NCBI RefSeq assembly: GCF_002355515.1
Contig: NZ_AP014809.1
Location: 1,441,001-1,505,000 of the forward strand
DNA: 64,000 bases
Source of the DNA: Methylorubrum populi
Lineage (GTDB): Bacteria; Pseudomonadota; Alphaproteobacteria; Rhizobiales; Beijerinckiaceae
Reading direction: 5' to 3'
The notes beneath the pieces were generated by a model. That model saw only the letters and a program-made list of their open reading frames with translations, was not told where the DNA came from and ran no database searches. The position numbers were made by a program, and so were the translations under genes. Positions 41,923 through 49,707 of this stretch are shown here, one piece after another (positions within the stretch are counted from its first letter, which is position 1; every line of letters begins with the position of its first letter).

Positions 41923-43667
41923 CACGCGGCCTGCCTCTCGCAATGGGTGGGCCTAAGGGCGATGCGCCGGTCGGCCATCGCCGCCAGCGCGGGATCATGG
42001 GTCGCCACGAGGACGAGGCGGGTGCGGGCGGCGCTGGCCAGGGCCTGGCGCACCCGCGCGGCGTTCGCGGGATCGAGCTTGGCGGTGGGTTCGTCGCAGA
42101 AGGCGGTGCCCGGCCGCAGCAGCAGCCGCGCGACGGCGACGCGGACCCGCTGGCCGCCGGAGAGGTTCTCGGCGCCGGCCCGCACGGGGGCGTCGAGGCC
42201 GCCGGGCCAGTGCGGATCCTCGCTCAGGCCGAGGGTCGCGGCGGCGGCCGCCACGGCCTCCGGCGTCGCGGGCGCGCCGTCAGCGATCGCCGCGCCGAGC
42301 GTGCCGGCCGGGATCGGCGTGTCGAGGGAGACCCAGCTCGCCGCCACGCCCTGCGCGGGCAGGCGAAAAGCCCCGGCGAGCGGCGCCTCGATGCCGGCCA
42401 GAACCCGCAGCAGTGTCGACTTGCCGGCCCCGCTCGGCCCGGTCACGGCGACGAGCCCGGTCTCCGGTAGATCGAAATCGGCGACGGGCCCAGCATAGGG
42501 CAGGACGAGGCCGCGGGCGCCCGGCACTGCGGGAACCGCGCCGCGTTCGGGCCTCGTCTCGGCCTCTTCCGAAAAGACCCAGGCGAGCGCCTCGGCAGCG
42601 GCCTCGCCCTCCGCCTTGGCGTGGTAGAGTTCGGCGTAGCGGCGGAACGGCAGGAAATATTCGGGGGCGAGCAACAGGATCAGCAGGCTCTGCCACAGCG
42701 CCAGATGCGCGAAACCCGGAATCTCGGCGAGGCCGAGATGGCCGAGCCCGAGGAAGACCGCCAGGATGGCGATGGCGAGCGAGGCGAAGAAGTCGAGCAC
42801 GCCCGCGTTCAGGAAGGCCACCGCCAGGACGCCCATGGTGCCGTCGGCGTAAGTCTTGAGCCGCCGGTCGAGCTTGGCCGTCTCGCGGGGCAGGCCGTGG
42901 GCGGCGAGGATCGTCGGCAGCACCCGCACTCGGTCGGCGAACTGGGTGGCGAGCCGCCCGAGCGCCGCCTCCTGCAATGCGGCCCGGTCGCGGATCAGGC
43001 CGCCGACGAGGGCGAAGAACACGATCATCACCGGTGTGGCGAGGAGCAGCGCGACGGCCGCCTGCCAGGACACCGGCGCGACCGCCCCCGCCGTCAGCAC
43101 CGGCCCGAGCGCCATCATCCGCCGCGCCGCGGCATGGCTGACGACGAGCCGAGCGAGCGCGCCGGGATGCCGCTGCAGGCCGGCGATCACCGCGCCGCGC
43201 GGCAGGTCGGCGGCGGCGCGGGCTGGCATCGCGGCGAGCCGCGCCTCGGCGGCATCGACGAGCGCGACGGCGACCTTCGCCTCCAGGGCGGCGCTGTGCG
43301 CCTCGATCAGACTCCCGAGCCCGGCGCCCGCGAGCAGGCAGGCCCCGGCGAGGCCGAGGGCGATCCCGTCGAGTTGCCCCGTCTCGATCAGCGCGCCCGC
43401 GAGCCGCGCCAGCGCCACGGCCAGCCCGAGCGTCGCGGCGCAGCGCAGCGCCTGAAGGGCGTGCAGGCGCGACAGGCCGGCCCGCGCCGCCCCGCGGGCG
43501 AGGGCGAGCGCCGCGGGCTCTAGAGCATCGTCCCGGAGATCGGATCCGGGACGATGCTCTAGGCTCTTGTTTTTGCATCGTCTTTTTCCGAAAGCCGGCA
43601 GCCACCTTTCGGGACGATGCTCTAGGGCGGCGCGGCCGGAACGGGCGCGGAGGGATCGTCGGGTCAT
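41922..43667 (-). CDS. cydD: ABC transporter CydD with an in-frame repeat insertion
   Basis: A 581-residue ABC exporter half: membrane domain (GLAGACLLAGAGLGSLIEAH; FFASLAIAILAVFLGLGHLG), Walker A TGPSGAGKSTLLRVL, signature LSGGQRVRVAVARLL and Walker B GTAFCDEPTAKLD (Cys before Asp-Glu). Partner of CydC. The ATG at 43667 has an AAGG site. Residues 15-50 (LEHRPERWLPAFGKRRCKNK onward to DDALE) are encoded entirely by a palindromic repeat element that keeps the frame open. They precede the conserved start of the membrane domain, so the protein is probably functional with a 36-residue cytoplasmic insert. Confidence 0.92.
   Translation of the reverse strand: MTRRSLRARSGRAALEHRPERWLPAFGKRRCKNKSLEHRPGSDLRDDALEPAALALARGAARAGLSRLHALQALRCAATLGLAVALARLAGALIETGQLDGIALGLAGACLLAGAGLGSLIEAHSAALEAKVAVALVDAAEARLAAMPARAAADLPRGAVIAGLQRHPGALARLVVSHAAARRMMALGPVLTAGAVAPVSWQAAVALLLATPVMIVFFALVGGLIRDRAALQEAALGRLATQFADRVRVLPTILAAHGLPRETAKLDRRLKTYADGTMGVLAVAFLNAGVLDFFASLAIAILAVFLGLGHLGLAEIPGFAHLALWQSLLILLLAPEYFLPFRRYAELYHAKAEGEAAAEALAWVFSEEAETRPERGAVPAVPGARGLVLPYAGPVADFDLPETGLVAVTGPSGAGKSTLLRVLAGIEAPLAGAFRLPAQGVAASWVSLDTPIPAGTLGAAIADGAPATPEAVAAAAATLGLSEDPHWPGGLDAPVRAGAENLSGGQRVRVAVARLLLRPGTAFCDEPTAKLDPANAARVRQALASAARTRLVLVATHDPALAAMADRRIALRPTHCERQAA
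43519..43625 (-). repeat. Palindromic repeat element, family A copy 2 (inside cydD)
   Basis: It is bounded by CTAGAGCATCGTCCCG at one end and CGGGACGATGCTCTAG at the other, with a second internal copy of the palindrome at 43519-43564. It is the same element as 37791-37896 in opposite orientation. The terminal CTAG sequences may be the target site. Net insertion must be a multiple of three since cydD reads through. Confidence 0.85.
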
Positions 43668-43701
43668 GCCGCCTTGTGCGGCGGGGGCGGCGAGAGCGGC
43701 C

Positions 43702-43715
43702 TTGATCTGCGTCAA
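43702..43715. promoter_or_regulatory. FNR/FixK box between cydDC and cydABX
   Basis: TTGATCTGCGTCAA is a nearly perfect FNR/FixK palindrome (one mismatch, GTCAA for ATCAA). It lies 35 bases from the cydD start and 52 from the cydA start, in the only intergenic space of the divergent cyd locus. It can serve either or both promoters. Confidence 0.85.
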
Positions 43716-43766
43716 GGATCGCCAAGCGCGGCGGCGCGACAGGCAGCGTCGGACAAGGAGCCTCCC

Positions 43767-45356
43767 ATGACCGATCCGCTGCTCGTCGATCTGTCGCGCC
43801 TGCAATTCGCGCTGACGGCGATGTACCACTTCCTGTTCGTGCCGCTGACGCTCGGACTCTCGATTCTCGTCGCCATGATGGAGACGGTCTACGTCATGAC
43901 GCGCCGCAAGATCTGGCGCGACATGACCAAGTTCTGGGGCCTCCTGTTCGGGATCAACTTCGCCCTGGGCGTGGCCACCGGCCTGACCATGGAGTTCCAG
44001 TTCGGCATGAACTGGGCCTACTACTCGCACTATGTCGGCGACGTGTTCGGGGCCCCGCTCGCCATCGAGGGCCTGATGGCCTTCTTCCTGGAGGCGACCT
44101 TCGTCGGGCTGTTCTTCTTCGGCTGGGACAAGCTCTCGGCGCTCGCCCACTGCGTCGTCACGTGGCTGATGGCGCTCGGCACGAACTTCTCGGCGCTGTG
44201 GATTCTGATCGCCAACGGCTGGATGCAGAACCCGGTCGGCTCCCTGTTCAACCCCGACACGATGCGCATGGAGGTGACCGACTTCGCCGCCGTGATCTTC
44301 AATCCGGTGGCGCAGGCGAAGTTCGTCCACACGGTCTCGGCCGGCTATGTCTGCGGCGCGGTGTTCGTACTCGGCGTCTCGGCCTTCTACATCCTGCGCG
44401 GGCGGCACCTCGAACTCGCCAAGCGCTCGTTCGCCATCGCGGCGGCCTTTGGCCTCGCCTCGGCGCTCAGCGTCGTCGTGCTCGGCGACGAGAGCGGCTA
44501 CGCCGTCACCGACCACCAGAAGATGAAGCTCGCCGCCATGGAGGCGATGTGGCACACGGAAGCCGCTCCGGCGGCCTTCACCGCGGTCGGCGTCCCGGAT
44601 CTGGAGAGCCGCACCACCCGCTACGCGCTCCACATCCCCTACGCGATGGGCCTGATCGGCACCCGCTCGCTGACGACCGAGATCCCCGGCATCACCGAAC
44701 TGGTCGCGCATGCCAAGGACCGCATCCGCAACGGGCTCGTCGCCTACGCTGCCCTTGAGCGGATCAAGGCCGACCGCACGGATGAGGCGGCCCGCGCCGA
44801 GTTCGCCCGGACGCAAGCTGATCTCGGCTACGCGCAGCTCCTCAAGCCGCTGATCGGCGATCCGCTCAAAGCGACCGACGCGGACATCGACCGGGCGGCG
44901 TGGTCCACCGTGCCGCACGTGCCCTCACTGTTCTTCACCTTCCGGGCGATGGTGGCCTGCGGCTTCCTGCTGATCGCCCTGTTCGGGGCGGCGCTCTGGT
45001 ACACCGCCCGCGAGGCCGAGGCGCCGCGCTGGCTGTTCCGGGCGGCGCTCTTCGCCCTGCCGCTGCCCTGGATCGCGATCGAGTTCGGCTGGTTCGTCGC
45101 CGAGTTCGGCCGCCAGCCCTGGATCATCGAGGGCGTGCTGCCGACCGCGCTGGCGACCTCCGAACTCGGCATCCCCTCGCTCCTCATCACCATCGCCGGC
45201 TTCACCCTGGTCTACGGCGTGCTCGCGGTGATCGAGGTGCAGCTGATGCTGCGCGCCATCGCCAAGGGGCCCGAGACCCTGGCCGAGGACCCGGCCGCCC
45301 TCTTCCCCGGCGCCGGCACGAACCGGAACGAGGCCGGCCTCGTCGCCGCCGAGTAG
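43767..45356 (+). CDS. cydA: Cytochrome bd oxidase subunit I
   Basis: A 529-residue, nine-helix quinol oxidase subunit carrying hemes b558, b595 and d. N-terminal RLQFALTAMYHFLFVPLTLG includes the heme-ligand His. The GRQPW motif and conserved text FNPDTMRMEVTDFAAVIFNP, KFVHTVSAGYVCGAVF (heme b558 His) and MKLAAMEAMW are present. The Q-loop region is of the short type, lacking the long insert of E. coli CydA. It has an excellent AAGGAG ribosome site. Predicted to be induced at low oxygen through the FNR box upstream. Confidence 0.97.
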   Translation: MTDPLLVDLSRLQFALTAMYHFLFVPLTLGLSILVAMMETVYVMTRRKIWRDMTKFWGLLFGINFALGVATGLTMEFQFGMNWAYYSHYVGDVFGAPLAIEGLMAFFLEATFVGLFFFGWDKLSALAHCVVTWLMALGTNFSALWILIANGWMQNPVGSLFNPDTMRMEVTDFAAVIFNPVAQAKFVHTVSAGYVCGAVFVLGVSAFYILRGRHLELAKRSFAIAAAFGLASALSVVVLGDESGYAVTDHQKMKLAAMEAMWHTEAAPAAFTAVGVPDLESRTTRYALHIPYAMGLIGTRSLTTEIPGITELVAHAKDRIRNGLVAYAALERIKADRTDEAARAEFARTQADLGYAQLLKPLIGDPLKATDADIDRAAWSTVPHVPSLFFTFRAMVACGFLLIALFGAALWYTAREAEAPRWLFRAALFALPLPWIAIEFGWFVAEFGRQPWIIEGVLPTALATSELGIPSLLITIAGFTLVYGVLAVIEVQLMLRAIAKGPETLAEDPAALFPGAGTNRNEAGLVAAE

Positions 45357-45437
45357 CCCTCGCCCCTCCCTTCGCTCCCTGCCGGCGCCGGCGGCACCCG
45401 CCGCCGCGCCGGCCCCTCCCACGAGGAGTCCCCCTCC

Positions 45438-46592
45438 ATGCTCGCCCTTCTCTCGGACTACGAAAGCCTACGCCTCATCTGGTGGGTGCTGCTCGGCGTG
45501 CTGCTGATCGGCTTCGCCCTCACCGACGGCTTCGACCTCGGCGTCGGCGCCCTGCTCCCCTTCGTCGGCCGCACCGATGTCGAGCGGCGGGTGGCGATCC
45601 ACACCGTCTCCGCGACCTGGGAAGGCAATCAGGTCTGGCTGGTGCTCGGCGGCGGCGCGATCTTCGCCGCGTGGCCGGCGCTCTACGCGCTGAGCTTCTC
45701 CGGTTTCTACCTCGCCATGTTCCTCGTGCTGTTCGCCCTCATCCTGCGGCCCGTCGCCTTCAAGTACCGCTCCAAGCGGGAGGGCGCGGCGTGGCGCTCC
45801 CGCTGGGATTGGGCCCTGTTCGTCGGCGGCGCGGTGCCGGCCCTGATCTTCGGCGTCGCCGTCGGCAACGTGCTCCAGGGCGTGCCCTTCCACTTCACGG
45901 GCGACCTTCGCCCGATCTATGCGGGCAGCCTGTTGGGTCTGCTCAACCCGCTGGCGCTGCTGTGCGGTCTCGTCTCGCTGGCGATGCTGGTGGCGCACGG
46001 CGCGGCCTGGCTCGCCTTCAAGGCCGAGGGGCCGGTCGCCGAGCGCGCCCGCGCCATCGGGCTCAAGGCGGCGCTCGCCACCGCCGCCCTGTTCGCCCTC
46101 GCCGGCCTCCTGATCTGGGCCGGCGCCTTCGGCGGCTACCGGGTGACGAGCCCGCTCCCCGGCGACGGCCCGTCCAACCCTCTGGCCAAGGCGGTCGTGG
46201 CGGATGCGGGCGCGTGGCTCGCCAATTTCCGGGCCCATCCGGCCCTCGCCCTGGTGCCGCTCCTCGGCATCGCCGGCCCGTTGCTGGCGGCGCTCGGCTT
46301 CCGCACCCGGCACGAGGGGCTGACCTTCCTCGCCTCCAGCCTCGGCATCGCCTGCATCATCGCCACCGTCGGCCTGTCGATGTTCCCGGTCATCCTGCCG
46401 TCCAGCACGCATCCGGGCCACGCGCTCACCGTGTTCGACGCCTCCTCCAGCCGGGCGACCCTGCGCAACATGCTGATCGCGACGGTGATCTTCCTGCCGA
46501 TCATCCTCGCCTACACCGCCTGGGTCTACCGGGTGCTGTGGGGCAAGGTCTCGGACCGCGACATCACCGCCCCCGGCTCGGCCGCCTACTGA
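45438..46592 (+). CDS. cydB: Cytochrome bd oxidase subunit II
   Basis: A 384-residue membrane subunit with eight to nine helices. N-terminal RLIWWVLLGVLLIGFALTDG then FDLGVGALLPF is the family hallmark, and ATWEGNQVWLVLGGGAIFAA and FRPVAFKYRSK-type text (read as LRPVAFKYRSKREG) follow. It pairs with CydA and is separated from it by an 81-base gap containing a GC-rich GCCGGCGCCGGC palindrome. GAGGAG precedes ATG 45438. Confidence 0.97.
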   Translation: MLALLSDYESLRLIWWVLLGVLLIGFALTDGFDLGVGALLPFVGRTDVERRVAIHTVSATWEGNQVWLVLGGGAIFAAWPALYALSFSGFYLAMFLVLFALILRPVAFKYRSKREGAAWRSRWDWALFVGGAVPALIFGVAVGNVLQGVPFHFTGDLRPIYAGSLLGLLNPLALLCGLVSLAMLVAHGAAWLAFKAEGPVAERARAIGLKAALATAALFALAGLLIWAGAFGGYRVTSPLPGDGPSNPLAKAVVADAGAWLANFRAHPALALVPLLGIAGPLLAALGFRTRHEGLTFLASSLGIACIIATVGLSMFPVILPSSTHPGHALTVFDASSSRATLRNMLIATVIFLPIILAYTAWVYRVLWGKVSDRDITAPGSAAY

Positions 46593-46660
46593 CGCTCCCG
46601 GCCCCGGCGGTGCCGGGGCCTGACTTGCTCCCCTTCCGCCTCGCATCAGGAGTCGCGACG

Positions 46661-46792
46661 ATGTGGTACTTCGCCTGGATCCTCGGTCTCGGACTGGCCG
46701 CCGCGGTCGGCGTGCTCAACGCCCTCTGGTACGAGCTGCGCGCCGTGCGCGAGACGCCGCCGGAGGTCACGCCGACGCTGCCGACGCCATGA
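46661..46792 (+). CDS. cydX: Cytochrome bd accessory small subunit CydX
   Basis: A 43-residue single-helix protein, MWYFAWILGLGLAAAVGVLN, followed by a Tyr/Glu-containing segment and Pro/Thr-rich tail. The start MWYFxWILG and the Glu after ALWYE are typical of CydX/YbgT. CAGGAG precedes ATG 46661. Too short for routine gene calling, but position, ribosome site and sequence agree. It stabilises the oxidase hemes. Confidence 0.92.
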   Translation: MWYFAWILGLGLAAAVGVLNALWYELRAVRETPPEVTPTLPTP

Positions 46793-46810
46793 GGCGCCCT
46801 GATCGGACCG

Positions 46811-47563
46811 TCAGCCGCAGATGAGATCGACGTCGTGCTGCCGGAGGCGGTCGGCGAAGGGCTCGGGCGGCGGCCGGTCGGTCACCACGGTGAGCGGCGC
46901 GGCGAGGTCGAAGGTCTGCAGGTTGGCCTGGCGCCCGAATTTCCGGGAATCGGCGAGCAGCACCGCCCGCCGGGTCTGACCGCGCAGCGCCCGGCGCAGG
47001 ACGGATTCGTGCTCCTCGTAATCCATCCAGCCCTGGGCGAGGTCGCAGGCGGCGATGCCCATGATCGCAAGATCGAAGAAGTGGCGCCGGGCGTAGTCCA
47101 CGGTGTCGTAGCCGACGAGCGCGTTGTCGTTCGGCCGCAGCCGGCCCGGCGTCAGGTTCACCCGCGCCGGGCTGTCGGCGAGCAGCAGCGCGAGGTCGAT
47201 GGAATTCGTCGTCACCGTGAGCTTGCGGGTGGTGAGCCGCCGGGCCAGCGCCAGCGTCGTGGTGCCGGTGTCGATGAAGATCGACATCCCGTCCTCCACC
47301 AGCCCCTCGGCGAGCGCGGCGACCCGGCCCTTCTCGCGGCTGTTGAGCCCGCTGCGCTCGGTGAGCGGCCGCTCCTGATCGAGGCGCGGGCGCACGGCGC
47401 CGCCGTGGATGCGCCGCAGCAGGCCGCGCTCCTCCAGCATCTTGAGGTCGCGCCGGATCGTCTCGTCGGAGACCGCGAGCGCGGCGGCGATGCTGGTGAC
47501 GCCGACGCGCCCGGTCTGCGCGAGCTGCGAGAGGATTTCCTCGTGGCGATGATCGGTCAGCAT
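46811..47563 (-). CDS. DeoR-family transcriptional regulator
   Basis: A 250-residue repressor with the DeoR helix-turn-helix at the N-terminus (HRHEEILSQLAQTGRVGVTS, then ALAVSDETIRRDLKMLEERG, LLRRIHGGAV). A sugar-phosphate-binding domain follows (IFIDTGTTTLALARRL; DFDLAIMG-type text, read as FFDLAIMGIAACDL; VLLADSRKFGR). Ligands of the family are phosphorylated sugars or similar metabolites. The upstream gene on the same strand is an amidase, 160 bases away, but no sugar pathway lies nearby, so the target is unknown. Confidence 0.92.
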   Translation of the reverse strand: MLTDHRHEEILSQLAQTGRVGVTSIAAALAVSDETIRRDLKMLEERGLLRRIHGGAVRPRLDQERPLTERSGLNSREKGRVAALAEGLVEDGMSIFIDTGTTTLALARRLTTRKLTVTTNSIDLALLLADSPARVNLTPGRLRPNDNALVGYDTVDYARRHFFDLAIMGIAACDLAQGWMDYEEHESVLRRALRGQTRRAVLLADSRKFGRQANLQTFDLAAPLTVVTDRPPPEPFADRLRQHDVDLICG

Positions 47564-47723
47564 CCCGGCCCTGTCCCCCGTTGAAGTGAGGATAGCGCCG
47601 CGGACGCAGACCGGTCGCGCACAATTTCAGGACGTACACAGGGGCCGGCACCAGGGCGTGCAGGACCGGCCGCACGCCCGCCCGGCCGAGAGGCCGAACG
47701 GGCTCTTGCCTCGATTAAAAAAA

Positions 47724-49307
47724 TCAGGCGTCGAGAGTCGGGGCGCGGCGGTGATGCGTCGCCTGCTCGTAGGCGTAGGCGTAGGCGAGCAGGTCGCCCT
47801 CGCTCCACATCCGGCCGACGAAGATCAGGTTGAACGGCGAGCCGGAGGCGTAGGCGCCCGCCGGCAGCGTCACCCCCGGCAGGCCGGCGATGTTGATCTC
47901 GCAGACCGTGGTTTCCAAGAGCGTACCGGGCCCGTGCAGCGGCGGCAGCTCGGCCCGCATCTGCGGGAAGACCAGGGCGTCGAGCCCCTGCTCCGCCATC
48001 ACCCGGTCGAACAGCGCGAGATAGGCCTCGCGGGCGGCGAGGAAGTCGGAGAGGTCGGGCGGACTCGCCGGGTCGGCGAGGCAGGCGGCGAGCTGACGCA
48101 GGTTGGTGATCGGATGCAGCACGCCGCCCGGCGCGAAGGCATCCTCGGCCTTGGTGGCCTCGGCAAAGGCGGCGAAGCTGCGGATCGCCACGTCTGGCCC
48201 CATCCGCTCCAGGTAGAGCTGGAGATCGTAGGGCGCGGATTCGAAGCCGCGGGCGTCGAAGTAGACGAGGCCCGGCGTCGGCTCGGCGATGGCGGCGAAC
48301 TCGGTGCCGGCAAACGGATCGGCCACCAGGGTGGCGCCGGCGGCCTCGAGTTCCTTCTGCGCACGGGCGTAGAGGGCGGACGCCTCCTCCGAGAGCGGCA
48401 GGTCGCGCCAGCCGGGCCCGTAGAGGCCGAGGCGCTTGCCCGCGAGCGCGCCGGGTTCGAGGCCGGCGGCATAGCCTCCGGCTGGACGCTTGCCGATGCC
48501 GGCCACGGTTTTGGGGTCGGCGGCGGTGTAGCCGGCGAGCGCGTCGAGGGTGAGCGCGGCGTCGCGCACGCAGCGGGCGATCGGCCCGACCACGTCGCGG
48601 GTGCTGCCGGCCAGCGGCATCACACCGGCATTCGGCACGAGGCCGAAGCTCGGCTTGATGCCGACCAGCCCCTGCGCCGAGGCCGGGTTCTGGATCGAGC
48701 CGCCGGTCTCCTCGGCGAGCCCCAGCACGGCGAGGCTCGCGGCCACCGCCGTGGCGGTGCCGGCGCTCGACCCGCCGGGGATGCGGTCGGGCGCGGCCGG
48801 GTTGAGGGTCGGGCCGGCCCAGGAATCGTTGGCGTGGCTGCCGGTATGGCTCAGCACCGGCACGTTGGTCTTGCCGAGGATGACGCAGCCGGCCTCGCGC
48901 ATCCGCGCCGTCACCGGCGCGTCGGTGGCCGGGATCAGGTCGACGCCGCCGGCCTCGGCGCAGAGGAAGTGCCAGCCGCCGGTGCTCGGCAGGCCGGCCA
49001 TGTCCATCGTGTCCTTGATGACCACGGGCACCCCCGCGAGCGGCCCCAGTTCCTCGCCCGCCGCCCGGCGGGCATCGATGGCGCGGGCGTCGTCGAGTGC
49101 CTGCGGATTCATCACGATGAGCGCCTTGTAGCGCGGGTTGTAGGTCTCGATCCGCGCCAGGAAGGCCTGCGCCAGCGCTTCCGCGGTGACGCTGCCCTCG
49201 GCAAAGGCGCGCTGGCAGTCCTCGACCGTCATCTCGATCAGCCGCGCCGCCAGGGCATCCTCGGCCGGCTCGGGGGCGACGGCGACGGAAAGGGCCATTG
49301 CATTCAT
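47724..49307 (-). CDS. Amidase-signature-family hydrolase
   Basis: A 527-residue amidase. The Ser-cisSer-Lys triad is present: Lys in VPVVIKDTMDM, the Gly/Ser-rich signature IPGGSSAGTATAVAASLAVL with the cis-Ser, and the nucleophile in EETGGSIQNPASAQGLVG. There is no clear signal peptide. Related enzymes hydrolyse amides, allophanate-like substrates or Glu-tRNA(Gln) intermediates; no GatB/C is nearby, so it is catabolic or uncharacterised. ATG 49307 (MNAMALS) or ATG 49298. Bases 49308-49707 contain no gene; the right half holds TTAAC and CTTAAG-type AT-richer patches likely to be promoters. Confidence 0.9.
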   Translation of the reverse strand: MNAMALSVAVAPEPAEDALAARLIEMTVEDCQRAFAEGSVTAEALAQAFLARIETYNPRYKALIVMNPQALDDARAIDARRAAGEELGPLAGVPVVIKDTMDMAGLPSTGGWHFLCAEAGGVDLIPATDAPVTARMREAGCVILGKTNVPVLSHTGSHANDSWAGPTLNPAAPDRIPGGSSAGTATAVAASLAVLGLAEETGGSIQNPASAQGLVGIKPSFGLVPNAGVMPLAGSTRDVVGPIARCVRDAALTLDALAGYTAADPKTVAGIGKRPAGGYAAGLEPGALAGKRLGLYGPGWRDLPLSEEASALYARAQKELEAAGATLVADPFAGTEFAAIAEPTPGLVYFDARGFESAPYDLQLYLERMGPDVAIRSFAAFAEATKAEDAFAPGGVLHPITNLRQLAACLADPASPPDLSDFLAAREAYLALFDRVMAEQGLDALVFPQMRAELPPLHGPGTLLETTVCEINIAGLPGVTLPAGAYASGSPFNLIFVGRMWSEGDLLAYAYAYEQATHHRRAPTLDA

Positions 49308-49707
49308 CTCGATCTCGCGCTCCGCATCCTTGAAGACGGCGAGGCCGGTTCCATCCCGTCGGAACCGCTCAGGAGGGTCGTCCGCGCGGGGGGCTCAGCG
49401 CGGGGACACACATGCTCGCCGTCACCGGCCCTCGCGGCCAGCGCGAGGGCTCTGGCAAGGCTCATGCCACAAAAGCCACAAATCCCTCACGGCCGAGCGG
49501 AGGCTGGCGCCGAGCCCGATTCGCGTCGCCTTCCCGGATCGGCCGAGCGGATCCGGATTGCGCGGGCAGCGCCACCCATTCCGGCGCCGAGGCGGAGAAT
49601 ACCGCCAGCGTTAACCGGCCCTTAAGCGTTGAGCGCCCTCGTCTAAGGTGCAGGCAAGCCAATCCCGGCCCCCTGCGGCCGGCCGGCCAGGCCGGCGGAG
49701 CCCCCGC

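Noticed and set aside
47700..47730. T-run after the amidase stop as an intrinsic terminator
   Set aside because: Seven T on the minus strand directly follow the stop codon, but no stable GC stem precedes them; only a short GATT/AATC pairing around the run is possible.
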